Shown in pieces: positions 37,485 to 50,369 of a DNA stretch of 64,000 bases (position 1 is the first letter of the stretch; each line of letters begins with the position of its first letter). Under the pieces are notes generated by a model. That model had not been told where the DNA came from. It saw nothing but the letters and a program-made list of their open reading frames with translations, and did not search any database. The position numbers and the translations under genes were made by a program. Origin of the DNA: Epiperipatus broadwayi (Eukaryota > Onychophora > Udeonychophora > Euonychophora > Peripatidae); assembly GCA_028023455.1 (NCBI GenBank), contig JAQFVV010000027.1:10909845-10973844 (forward strand). Direction: 5' to 3'.

Positions 37485-37860
37485 ATATTTTTATTCTGTT
37501 ACAAATGGTGATCAATAATTAGATTATGACTAAGGATACAGAATGATCATATTTTTATTCTGTTATAAATGGCAACAGACTTCAGGGCATATTTTTATTG
37601 TTTCAAATGGCGTCGCAATTCACAGGGCATTATTAAACCAGGACTACTCTTTCATGACCCACAATTTTATTCAGTTGCAAATGGCGACCACCGATTGGAC
37701 TGTTTTCATTTAGATTATATTAAAGTTATCATTTCCCATTGTCATTATTTTTATTCTGTTATAAATGGAGACCAATGATTGGGCTATATTTTTATTCAGA
37801 TTATATTAAAAGTTATCATTTACCATTGTCATTTTTTATATTCCGTTACAATATATTCCA
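37485..37860. repeat. Irregular tandem array of TTTTATTCTGTTACAAATGG-type units
   Basis: Variants of ATTTTTATTCTGTTACAAATGG occur near 37487, 37550, 37590, 37663, 37746 and 37828. Two carry GCGACCACCGATTGGAC / AGACCAATGATTGGGC. The last two units also share AGATTATATTAAA(A)GTTATCATTT(C/A)CCATTGTCAT with ~81-bp spacing. The motif looks like an LTR end next to a tRNA primer-binding site, but this is only a resemblance. Confidence 0.6.
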
Positions 37861-38509
37861 TAAAAATTGATAAATATGTATATATTTTTATATTCAGATA
37901 TACACCTTTATTCCAATTAGGGATGGACTTGATGCAAGATTCGTTTAAGCAGTTATCATCTATTTGTATCCAATATTTTGACTTACAATCAATTATTTGC
38001 TAAAATGACCTCCCAAAAAAATTTTGAAACTTATTTCTTAAAAACAATTGCGACTTTTTCAAAATGACATCCATTTTGTATGATTGATGACATGAAAAGA
38101 CAGTGATTTCATTAAAGCTATGTTAACTGAAAATAAAAATGGTGTTAATGCTAAAAATATATAATAGACAGGGTATGAGCACAGACTTTCACATGACCCA
38201 CCACTCTCCACACTATCTCATAACACTGATACACCTGAACACACATATAGTACAGTACAGAGTTTATTCTTTATATAGTATACAAAATTATATTTTGATT
38301 ATAGAATTAAAATGGGATTAATGTATTTTATCTGTTTTTCATCATGTCTTTACAAGATAATCAGCACGTTTAAGACATTCAAACAAAATTTTCATTATGA
38401 CCGACAACAAAAGCCAAAAATGCCAGTTTTATTCAATACAGAAAATAATCAAAAACGTTATCTGATCACATAAAACAATAGCGTATTAATATTAAAATAT
38501 GTACATTAA

Positions 38510-39269
38510 CCCTTAAACCGCTAATTATATTATTGGTTGTATGAGGTAAAAATCAAATCTTTTAATTGGCCAACTCACAAACTGAAGACAAAGCCTATTG
38601 TTAAAACATATTCGCCTATAATATTAAATTCAACTCAGATACGTTTATAAAAAGTATATTACTAATTTTTAAGGTTATGAAAGAGAACGAAAGTTCTTTC
38701 AAAAATAAATTGTTATTTATTTATTATAAAATATATTCAATTTCGGCAAATATAAAGCGAATGTCTAAACAAAAAGGGCTGACGCAAACGCTTTTTTCAA
38801 TGTTACGATATCAAAAAGTAAAGATTTCTTTTTCAAATCTTAAATATTTTTACTAAAATCTTCAATATTTTTGAAAATAATTTTGTTTTTTAGTTTATTT
38901 TTTAAAATTATTTTAATTTCTCAAATTATACTTTTTTAAATACTTAAATCACATTCGAAATGAAAATCTCAGCGTTTTTCTTTATTTTCTTTGATCAGGC
39001 GGTTTCTTTGTTCTTTCCAGCCAATCAGAATGTCTTTTTTGGCTGAGAGCTCGCTGACAACCAATCACTGACAATGTTCATTCTTTGTTTAGGTTTAAAT
39101 GCGGTTTTTTTGATTTTTTACTTGTAAAATAATTCGGAAGAGGGCACCATCTTACAGAACTTTTAAAAACCTTATCAATACCTGTCAAACGAATATTTTA
39201 GCATAAGAACTGGCAGAGTTAGAGTGACGTCAGATGTCGACGAGAGGCCTCGTAAGAGGCAGGAAAAGG
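38510..39269. mobile_element. piggyBac-like non-autonomous element (TTAA-flanked, 760 bp)
   Basis: TTAA lies at 38506-38509 and 39270-39273. The ends start CCCTTAAACCGC on the left and, read inward from the right, CCCTTTTCCTGCCTC. TTAA duplication with CCC-starting termini is the hallmark of piggyBac elements (family knowledge). The right end carries GAGGCCTC and a TGACGTCA. Two CCAATCA words lie at 39013 and 39062. No transposase ORF. The terminal repeats are short and imperfect. Confidence 0.55.
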
Positions 39270-39743
39270 GTTAAGTAAAATATATTCATTCAATTAGTTT
39301 TATAGATTAAAATTCTTATAAATATTATTTGTGACCAAAAATGTTAATCGTAATTGTAAATTATTTTAAAATAAAAAAATTATTGTGTACTATGCATTTA
39401 ATAATCATCTTTATATGATCAAAAATCACTAAATATAAACTAAATATATCATGTATTTCCTTAGCATTAAATTAATAATCTAGTAATTTGTTTCAGATTT
39501 TCAAGAAAAGATTTTTATCATAAACATAAATTTTTTTTTTTTTACAATATCCGCGAAAAAAAAAATTTAATCATTTACATTAAAACTTAAGCAAATAAAT
39601 TTGAAAGTGTTTTTTTTTTTTTAAAAAAAAATTAATATCAATGCCAAAAAAAAGTTCTGTTCTATTTATTAGAAACTATAAAAATAAAAAACTTTAATAA
39701 TAAAGCATAAAGTACATCAAAAATAAATTTTAATATATATATT

Positions 39744-42700
39744 GTAACGATTCGGAGAATAATTCCTAATGTCATCTGCACTACAGGGCGCCATCTAGGC
39801 ATTTGAACCTAGAAAAATTTATAAAGTAGGCAGATACGTAAGTCAAAAAAAAAAAAACTTTTTTTTTTTTATTTTAATAAATATATTTTGATATCCGGTC
39901 ATTAGCCCATGTCACTAGCTCAGGGAGTAGCAGAGATTTAATAATATAATATCTTATCTAATTATATTTCAATATTAAAAAAGAAATAAAATAAGCCACT
40001 GCCAGTAATTAACACACAAAAATTTATTTACGCACATATATATATATAAGATTTAACATTATTATTTTAATATGTTTACTTTAACATTTAACATTATTTT
40101 TACTTTTATTTTTAGATTTTTAATTTACATTTTAAATTTTATACTATTATTAGTTCGCACAGATTTGTTTAAAAATGTTGAGTATAGATCGGTTACATAG
40201 ATTCCACGGTCAAAAACATTTCAAAATAAACATAAACGATCAAAATACAAAATCATTGATACCGTCAATTGCAGAGGAAAATTTATAAGTAACCCAATAG
40301 CATTCACCATAAGATGCTTGCATTAACACCAATAACTTAAAAGACATCCGAATAAATACATTTTAGATACTCACCGTAAGGTATCAGTATTTACCGAATG
40401 TCTATATATATTTTGATTGAATATGAAAACCAAAAAAATAATCAACCGGTAACGAACCCATGCAAGCGTCTATACCCAACTTAAATTTAATGCATTTTTA
40501 TTTAGTGTCGGGTATGAATAGACTACATAGATTTGCATTTGAAAAAAAAAAATTCTATCCTTATTTAACCTTAGGCCAAAAGTTCGCAGTCGAACTAACG
40601 CCAATTCATCTGATATATCGATGTATTCAATGTAATATGAAATACGGCAGCACAAAAAGTTAAGAGAAGAAATTGCCTCTCGTCAGATAGGAATACATAC
40701 ATCTATCTGACAAGAAGAGCAATAAAAAAACCTCCATAGAAAGGAACTGCGGTCTCCGACTTATAATTCCTTCCATAGGCAAATGGGTGAGTGCGGCGTA
40801 TACAAACGATTCTGCCCGTAGCGAATCTTGCATTACATCTACTAACTACACCAATATATCCAATCCATTGACCCAATTTAACTACGAAACAAATAACCTA
40901 AGATTACCCTCCCCTAATATAACTTTACAAATCTATACAGCCATTCATGCCCGACTTAAGTTTAACATTGATATATTTTAATTTATCGGAAAACAGAAAT
41001 CATAATAAACTTAAAGAACAAAAAAAAACTAAATGGAAATGATTTTACAAAAGAAATACATTAAATAAAATTATAACTAATTAATAAATAAGGTTGGTCA
41101 GATAGGATTCTATTTCTTATAAATTAAAGACTGAGAAAGTTTATATTTTAAAGTTCTTAGTGTTTCAAAATGTTTTTAAAGTTCTTACGATTTTTTTTTT
41201 TCAACGTTCCTCTTTATTCATTGCATGCCGTTTGGAATCCACATTAAATCCCCCGACGATCCTGTTGTCCTCAGTATAAGAAAAGCGATGTTTCATTTTT
41301 CCATTTTTATAACAATTGAAGGAATTGAAAGTGCGTCTTTCAATCCCTTCACCTCCAACTCTCCGACTTAACACATCTCAGTCCTCTCTTAATAATCCAT
41401 TTTTTTTTATATTAATCTTAAGGATTGACTCAACATTACGTCATCGATGATGGTGGTCTTTTCGCTGAGGTCCGATTCCATAGGGATTTCTTTTTATTTG
41501 CTAAAAGTTTCTATTGTTTTCCTATCTGACCGTTGTTTATACATTTAAATGCCCAAGGGCTTGTTCACTTGGACTAATTAAAATAATCATTTCCATAACA
41601 TTAATTAACCTGTTTTCCAAATCCAAAGATATATTTAAAGATAAATTTAAAGATATAATTTTATCTCCAAATCTTTTTAAAATTTAGTTTTAAAATACTT
41701 TTTCTTTAATAAAGTTTTATTTTAATAATTTTTCTCATCTGTGCGATTTATATATATACGAGTTTAAGGTAGAATTTATTTTCAATTTTTCTGTCTTAAA
41801 AAAAAAAAAAATTTAATGTGAACTTTTTATTTTAATGTTTAATAATAATAAAAAATAATGTAACGTCCTACATTGTTTTTTATTAGTAAACATGAAAAGA
41901 ATAAAAGTTCACAAATAAAACTTCCTTTTTAAGAATTAAAAATTGAAAATTAAAATTCTATACTAAACTCATATATATAAAATCGCACAGATGAAAAAAA
42001 TTATTAAAATAAAACTTTATTAAAAATAGAAAAGGTATTTTAAAAACAAAAATTTAAAAAGATTTGGAGATAAAAATATATCTTTAAGTTTGAAAACAAA
42101 TTAATTAATGTTATTGAAAAATGGAAATGATTATTTTAATTAGTCAAAGTCAACTAGCCTTTGGGCATTTAAATGTATAAGCAACGGTCAGATAGGAAAA
42201 CAATAGAAACTAATAGCAAATGAGAGAAATCCATCGGGAAATCGGACCTCAATGGAAGGATCATCATCATCGATGACATAATGTCCATTGAATCCTTAAA
42301 ATTAATATAAAAGGAAAAGTTTGGAAATTATTAGTTGGTTATTATGAGAGGGAGAAGAGAGATGTGACTATATGTGTTAGTGCACAGTTGAAGGAGAAGG
42401 GATTGAAAAGACGCACTCTTCAATCGTTTCAGCTTTGTTAAAAAAAAAGAAATGACATCGTTTTTTTTTACATTAAGGACCAGCTAAACTAAAAGACCTC
42501 CGGATAAATAAAAAACAATGGCTAACTGGATACCAATATCTTCAAGACGGCGTGGGAATTCCCATTCAAAATTACAAACAACTACAAATTATGGACCTTT
42601 TAAAACCGTAAGAACTTTAGATAATTCATGAACATTAAATTAAAAACTTTCCATATTTAAAATAATTGCAATAGATTCCTATCTGACCAAACTAAATTAT

Positions 42701-44037
42701 TTATTAATTAGTTATAATTTTATTTGATGTATTTCCTTTGTATAAAATCATTTCCATTTTTTTTTTTTTGTTCTTTAGGTTTTATTTATGATTTTTGTTT
42801 TGCGATAAATTAAATTATATAAATGTTAAACTTAAGTCAGGCGTGAATGGCTATATAGATTTGTAAAGTTATATTAAGGGAGAGTAATCTTAGGTTATTT
42901 GCTTCGTAGTTGAATTAGGTCAATGGATTGGATATAATAATGTAGTTAGTAGATGTAGTATGAGGTTCACTATGGGCAGAATCGCTTTATACGCCACACA
43001 CACTGGTTTTGCCTATGAGAGGAATTATAAGACGGAGACCGCAGTTCCTTCCTATGGAGTTTTTTTTTATTTGTCTTATCGTCAGATAGATGTAGTATTC
43101 CTATCTGACGAGAAGCAATTTCTTCTCTTAACCTAATTGTTCTGTCGTATTTCATATTACATTGAACACATCGATATATCAGATGGATTGACGCTGGTTT
43201 AGCTGTGAACTTTTGGCCTAAGGTTAAATAAGGGATGAATGTTTTCTTTTCAAATGCAAATCTATGTAGTCTATTCATACTCGACACACTAAATAAAAAT
43301 GCATTTAATTTAAGTTGGGTATAGACGCTTGCATGGGTTCGTTACCGGTTAATTATGTTTTTGGTTTTCATATTTGATCAAAATATATAGACATTCGGTA
43401 AATACTGATACCTTACGATGAGTATCTAAGATATATTTATGTCGGATGTCTTTTAAGTTATTGGTGTCTCTGTGGCATCTTATGATGAATGCTATTGGGT
43501 TTCTTATAAATTTCCCTCTGCAATTCCACCAATGATTTTATATTTTGATCGTTTATGTTTATTTTGAAATGTTTTTGACTGTGTAATCTATGTAACCGAT
43601 CTATACTCAACATTAAAAACACATTTTATAAATCCATCTGTGTGAACTTATAAAATTTAAAATGTAAACTTATAAAAATTAAAATGTAAAATCAAATTCT
43701 AAAATCAAGTTAAAATTATAAAGTAAAAGTAATGTTAAAATGATTCAAAATTTATATGTGCGTTAATAAATGTATGTGTGTATAATTACTGGCAGTGACT
43801 TATTTTATTCTTTTTAAAAAATATATTCTTAGATAAGAATTTATAAAATATAAATCTCTGCTGTTCCACTGAGCTAGTGACAATGGGCTAACGACCGGAA
43901 TCAACCAATATAAAATAAATAAATTTTTTTTTTGAACTTACGTATCTGCCTACTATATAAATTTTTCTAGGTTCAAATGCCTAGATGGCGCCCTTGTAAT
44001 GCAGTTTACGTTAAGTCACTCTTCTCCGGATCGTTGT
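39744..44037. mobile_element. 4.3 kb foldback element: two ~2.1 kb arms head to head
   Basis: The left arm starts GTAACGATTCGGAGAA and the right arm, read inward, ACAACGATCCGGAGAA. Both continue with GGGCGCCATCTAGGCATTTG, GTAGGCAGATACGTAAGT, module B, module A, TTGAAAGACGCAC-type sequence and CATCTGTGCGA. The axis is near 41865 (AATGTAacgtccTACATT). The arms differ by point changes and indels. AT-rich flanks share ATATATT but a target duplication cannot be defined. ORFs at 40460-40663 (+) and 42970-43287 (-) are the same sequence in each arm (NRLHRFAFEKK, IHLIYRC-QCNMKY) and may be a vestige of a protein. Confidence 0.8.
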
Positions 44038-44284
44038 AATATATTGTGTTGTTATTTTTTTTTATATTTTAAAATGTACATTATAGTAAATTTTTTTTAA
44101 ATGTTTTAATACAGTATACTCACAGGTTAATTTTTTTTTTTTTAATAATATATTTTAAAAAATGTTTATTCATTAATTAACACTTTTTTCAATTTAAGCT
44201 TTATTTCTTTAATAAAATTTTTATGTATATTGAATTTAAAGTAACAAATTAATTTATGTTTATTCATTAATAAATATTCTATTA

Positions 44285-45135
44285 TTTATAGCACAGCCTA
44301 CGTATGTAATATTATAAAGGAACAATCCCTTTGATCATAAATTTGAAAAGCATAAGTGTATGCTTATGCTTAGAGTTTACTTATATAATAAGCCAGCCTT
44401 TGCTTATTATGCAGAAATCAGGGCTTGAATCTATTATGTGCCAGAGTTATATATTATTAATTTAATTGGATAAATATATTCAATCTATAGCAGAAAAGAT
44501 ATAATCTCACTTTTAACCACCTGTGATGAAATATATAATCATTTTTGAATTTACTTTTAATAAATATTCTATTATTTATATAGTGCAACATATGTATGTA
44601 ATATTATAAGGAAGAAACAATCTCTCTTGTTATGCATTTTATGAATCACCTTACACTCATCTGTGAGCATCAACATGAAAAACGTATGTGCTTAGAGCTT
44701 ATTTATATATAAGCAAGTCTTTGATCTCTTACATTTTTTGTGTCAATGCTCATGGGCGAATGCAAGGAGATTCGTAAAGCACATGACTGGAGGAACTGAT
44801 CCTTTTTTATAATATTACATTTGTAGGCTGTGCTATATAAATACTAGAATATTTATTAAAAGTAAATTCAAAATTTACTATATATTTCATTTCAGGGATT
44901 AAAAATGAGATAATATCTCTTTCCTGCTATGGATCAAATAGGTTTATCCAATTAAATTAATAATATATAACTCAGGCACATAATAGATTTAAGTCTTGAT
45001 ATCAGCATGGTGAGCAAAGGCTGCCTTATATATAAATAAGCTCTAAGAATAAGTGTATACTTATCTTTTCAAGTTGATGCTGAAGGGTGAGTACAAATTC
45101 GTAAAGCGTTATGACCAGAGAGGGATTGTTCATTC
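44285..45135. repeat. ~850 bp imperfect foldback, axis near 44713
   Basis: Left-arm blocks CAGCCTACGTATGTAATATT, TTAATTTAATTGGATAAATA, TTTTGAATTTACTTTTAATA and CTGTGAGCATCAACATG recur in reverse order and complement at 44750-45130. The unit GTATGTAATATTATAAGGA also occurs twice directly within the left arm (44306 and 44593), so the structure combines direct and inverted copies. Confidence 0.75.
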
Positions 45136-45835
45136 ATTAATTAAACTTTTTTTTTCCAATTTAGATTTTATTTTTTTAATAAAATTTTTATATACAATGA
45201 ATTTGAAGTAACAAATTATTTTTTTCCCATAGAATTCAATATAATTGCTTATTTTCATGAGAGATCTTTAATTTGCAATATATTTTGGAGCACCTCATTA
45301 ACCAGAATAGACATATATTTCAATTAGATTTTTCATTAATATTAATGATATATTTTTGCCATATAGATTTTTGATATATATTATACATATGTAATTAAGA
45401 TGTAATTTATATGATGAAAAATTAATATATATTCTGCTTTATATATCAAATTACACAGACAATATATTTTTTAATAGATAAAATTGCCCTAACATCAAGT
45501 TCATCATCAATATCTGCCACTGATGACTGCGTGCCTGGAATGAGTTTTAATTGCTCTGATTTAGATTGTGAATCTATCTATTTTACAAATGATGACAACA
45601 TGAAGGAAGAAGTTCCAAGAATGATGAGGAAAATAGTGATCTTGAGGAAAAAAGGATATAATATATAATGCTAAGTCTTGATATACAATAGATGTTCCAG
45701 TTCCACTGAGAGATCATGTATTAGTGTTGTTATAAATAAAGATGCTAAAGTATTTAAATATTTGACTTCACTTTTGAAGATACATTATTGCAAAAGATTG
45801 TTATGAAAACAAATAATATGCAGACCATTTTCTAC

Positions 45836-47832
45836 TGTAACAGTCAGAATCGAATATCTCGCTAACACACTGCAGAATTCAAACCCCAGACATGAAATTG
45901 AACATTCTAGGAGGGGTTGCCTTCTAGATATACTAAGTTCGAATCTAAAGTCCAAATTTCACAGCGCCATCTACGTGATAACGCATCTGATGCCACTACT
46001 AGTATAACCTTTGACCGGTGCCTGGTGGTCAGGGAGAAACAAAAGACTCTATACTAAAAGAAGCTTGGGTGGCTAATTAACATCTATGGATTTACAAAAG
46101 AAATGCAGAAAATATATATATATACCGAGACAGTGATAGGAATCAATAAAATAAGATATCAAATTTAGTTTTAAATAATTTCACAAAATTTATTTATATA
46201 AATTATATATATAACGCCACTGTCTGCTTATATAAGACAGGGATGCGTATTAAATAATTGTGGGCATTATATTTCAATTTATGACAAAAGACTTTAAAAC
46301 AAAGTGATGTATTCTATTCCTCGGGCTAATAGCATTACGATAATGTGCTTGACGAGATAGGAACATGTGCGAGGTGCTTTGAGCAATTATACAAATTTAA
46401 GAAAATATCTGAAATTAAGTGTTATAAAATATTTATTGATTTCGAGAATAGCACGGACAAAAGCTTACTAAGCAACAAAGTGGGAATGTGATCAAGGCAT
46501 TTATTTGAGAATAATAATAATAGAGTTACATTGGGAGGTCAGTATTGCTGATAATGAATTTATTAAAGTTGGAGGGTGTGACACGTTTAAGTCACGGATG
46601 CTTTGTAAAATAAATATAAAATAAAACAATATTGAAGATCCGGAATAATTACGGAGGGCATCTCGCCGCTAACCCGTAGGAAAGTATTTTATGAACAGCC
46701 GAAACTTAGCGACTGTGTGACGATTGCGTTTAATTCCCAGGTGTGTCATTTGGGACACACTCTGCCTGGAAACTTGCAATAAGCGAAAAGAACGGACTTT
46801 GCCGTGTAAAGAATCCTTGGAAAAATAAAACAAAGCGGTCTCAACAACCAATTCATTTACCAGCAATACGAGACTAGTGTATATAAAAACATACTGAATG
46901 GGTTTTACTCGGATTAAGAGAAATGCCCAATCAAATTCCCCGAAATTCATTTAAAAGGGTCTGCACATTCTCGACATCAATGATGAACTTTATAATTAAA
47001 GTAGAACACGGTAATTAAAATAGGAAAATGCATGCTTGCGGGTTTGAAAAGTAAGTATAGATTTATATACGCAATCATGCATTAGGGGACACATTTAATC
47101 ATTGACCTCGCACATACTCTCATATTAGATTAAAATCAATAACATGTAGATTTTAAACTATGTGATTATATTATATATTAAAGAATAGAATCGCCCTCGA
47201 TTGAGTGATTTGCAAGATAATAAAATTGGAAAATTATTTAGAAATTTAAAATATGCCTTCATAGCGGCGTCTTATTTTCAACAAAGGGAATAATTCACTC
47301 GGTCAAAGACGATTCTGACACATTATCATAATAAAATAACAGAAAGCTTAATCAATAGAAAATATTAACCCAAGGATAGAGAGCAAAATGTTGAATAAAC
47401 ACGTTAAAGAAATACATAATGAAGTTATGTGAAATATAAGAAAAACAATTTTAAATAGCTATAGCATGTTAGTTATCACAAGAGCTCTTGGGTTAATTTA
47501 GGGTTACCTCTGGAGAAGCATTTTCAGGTAGATGTTCGGCAGGTTTTATAATTCAGCAGCAAAATCTGGAAATGTTCATATCTTTGACAGCGGCAGCAGT
47601 TCCGGGGTTCCTTGTGTGATAACTTCCGATGGTCTACGGCAGCATATGACCATTTCGGAGAGAAATAGCCTTCTTGCACTCTACTCTGTCATGTCAAGAT
47701 TTACAAATTACTACTATAATTTTGGTTAGAAACATTAGACCTCAGAATAATTTATAGTAGAATTTAACAATAGAAAAAAAAAAAACCTTTTTATAGTAGA
47801 ATTTAACAATAGAACTGCCCTGGAGCATTACA
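45836..47832. repeat. Unclassified ~2 kb segment with TGTAA...TTACA termini
   Basis: Base composition is less AT-extreme and word use differs from the intron. It starts TGTAACAGTCAG and ends GGAGCATTACA, the TG...CA form of an LTR, and carries CAGCGCCATCTACG near 45961 and a TATA-like GTATATAAAAACATAC at 46878. No matching 5-bp target duplication was seen and no ORF resembles a retroviral-type protein. A direct repeat TTATAGTAGAATTTAACAAT occurs at 47750 and 47795 inside its right end. A solo LTR is one option. Confidence 0.3.
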
Positions 47833-48374
47833 AAAATATATCGGGCTTATCAGCTATAATCATCAGAATGTCTAAAGGAATTCAACATTAATTAATTTCT
47901 TTTGTTACTTTCCCTGTTGACATTCGAATTACAAACTAGATTTAATTAAAAATTACTTTTATTAATTAAAGAAAACCTTAAGTGGACATCTGCTGTTTTT
48001 AGATAAACTTATGGGGATAATATTAACTAATTAAACTATTGTCCCTCATTTATTTTAAAAGAAATATTTGGAATGACTTTTATTAGATTAAACGAAAATG
48101 ATTTTACTTTTTAAATTGCAATATTTGAATCTATTTACTAAACGAATATTTACTAAATGAATTTTATTTTAAATCAAAATATATTACGACAGTAATATAT
48201 TTGTAAATAGATTCAAACAAAATAACTTTAACAATTTATAATTTTGATATGTTTTAAAATGCATATCATAGTGTGTGCGCAATTACAACTTATATAACCT
48301 ACTTTTAAATAAATGTAAATTATGTGAACAAATACATAATTCATAATATTTTATTTTATTTGGGAATAAGTTAT

Positions 48375-48570
48375 ATATATAATACGAGCATTGTGCTCGT
48401 GGTTTGAAATTAGGCGGGATTTTCGGTATATAAGTGTATTGCAGACACACTACGATAGATTGGGGTTCAAACTAAGGTATGAGGGTAGGAAGTAGGTGAG
48501 AAAAGGTGAAACGAAGATCTGCAAAGCAGACCCTACTGTTTCACAACTAACATGTTGGAAACCCCTGTAA
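48375..48570 (+). promoter_or_regulatory. GC-richer patch with TATA-like box and small hairpins
   Basis: CGAGCATTGTGCTCG can form a hairpin. GGCGGGATTTTCGGTATATA is followed by AG and GTATTGCAGACACACTACG, resembling a core promoter, and GATCTGCAAAGCAGACC is a second hairpin. No ORF follows. It could equally be a repeat fragment. Confidence 0.2.
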
Positions 48571-50369
48571 ATCAGTTGAGGCTATTTTCAAGGTAATCAT
48601 GTTCTAAAGCATTATCAAAAAATCATGCCAGGAGTGAAGTCATCAAAAAAAAATTCATAATTTTTGTAATGAGGATAGGAACAGGTATACCCCTTTCTCA
48701 TGAATTTTTTTTCATTTTTCTGATCAAGAAAATTTTAATGAAAATGACTAGCTATTATAACTAAAACACTGAAATTATGAAATATCTGCAATAATGATTT
48801 AGATTTTTTATATATTCCAAGTTTCACTCTTAGTTTGGATAAAAGTCTGCTGCTCTCTAAAGAGTTTCATGATTGGAAAGTGTATGTTATTAAAATGAGA
48901 TCCCATTGTGGGAACAATAAATAACTTTTTTCTCATTTCCATATTAAAATAAAATAATTGTTAGAAAAAAACAGAACATTTTCCAATAGTCATACTCAAA
49001 TAAAACTCATCCCTAAAAGGTTAATCAAATATAAAATATAAATTTCACAATGCATAACAATGAAATCTATAATTAAAAAATATATAATATAAAATTCTTG
49101 AAATATGAATACACATGCATTATTAATACAGTGAACTCTATATCTATTGTTTACACATTTTTTTCAGTGTTACAAAAATAAGTTATTTTTTATGGATCCA
49201 TAGTTTTTCAAACTTTTTTTGTATAAATCATTGTAAAATCGTAAACACAAGACTATTTTTTTGCGTGGATAATTTTTGGTTTTAATTTCAAAACATTCTT
49301 ATTATTTTAATAAAAATAACAATGATAACAATCATACCTTTTTTCCCACTCAATTATATAATTCAGAGATAATTCCACCATCTCAACCCCCCCCTCCCTT
49401 TTTTTTAAATAATTTGAAACATCTTAAAATGATTAACTTCACCCCAAACTTTTTCCAATTTGCTACTCCTTCTTTAGAAAGAAAAGTTATTTTGTTTTGA
49501 TTTCTTTTAATAGCATTACAAATAAACTCTACATTTTCGGAGATTAAATGATATGGAAAATTTGTCTAAAGTAAATTAATAAATAAATTACATTTTATAA
49601 TAAAATTTAGATAAAATTAATTATTTAAAAAAAGTAATCAATTCAATTTTTTAAGCATACACAATTCTATGATTTTAAAATTATACATAGACACTGTACA
49701 CAAATATATACCCAAACACACACTTTGCAAATAATAAATTAAGAATATTTTGAATTATAATATCTGAAATGTACTTAAAATGAGCATCTAATGTACACTA
49801 CTTCAGAGAATAATCATTAAATTATTCTTACATTTACAAATTTTAGAAGAATTCTGTTTCATCATTTCTTCATACCCATCTTTTATTTTCTCTAATCTTT
49901 TGAAAAATCATAGATTGAAAGTTCATCTGTACATCAGAAAGATCTCTGTATGTGTAATAAAAGTCTTTGCAGTAATGTAAGTGGCATATCGATTTGCACA
50001 GTTCTGAATCTGGAATTTAAATCTAAGTGAAACAGAAATTTTTTCAACTAGCTAAGATTTCTCAAACAAATTTAGAATTGCGTTGCATGACTATAAAAAA
50101 TTCAGCTATCCAATAAATGTTAGATAAACAGAGTATAAAGTTATACTGCTAAAAAAATAAAAGAAAAATCATGAAAACTCTCACCAATCAGAAGTTGACT
50201 ATCCTGAAGAGTCAGTTTTTTCATCAATTCATTATGAATTGATGCTAAAATGGTGTTAGATCTGCAGAAGACTATTTAAAGCAGATTTGCTTAGCTAATA
50301 TATATATATAGTTACAATTATAAATATATTTGGTGCCTTGATAAAAGTCTCAAAATTATAAATTTTTAC
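48571..50369 (-). other. Intron, no recognisable content
   Basis: The part of the 21.4 kb UBR5 intron closest to its 5' exon. A C-run (CCCCCCCCTCCC) sits at 49387-49398. Nothing else supported. Confidence 0.55.

Noticed and set aside
46669-46950. 93-aa minus-strand ORF in the 45836-47832 block
   Set aside because: No recognisable domain, no splice or start context, and the block is probably non-coding repeat.
47532-47729. 65-aa plus-strand ORF with Ser/Gly-rich start
   Set aside because: No family resemblance and isolated; treated as chance.
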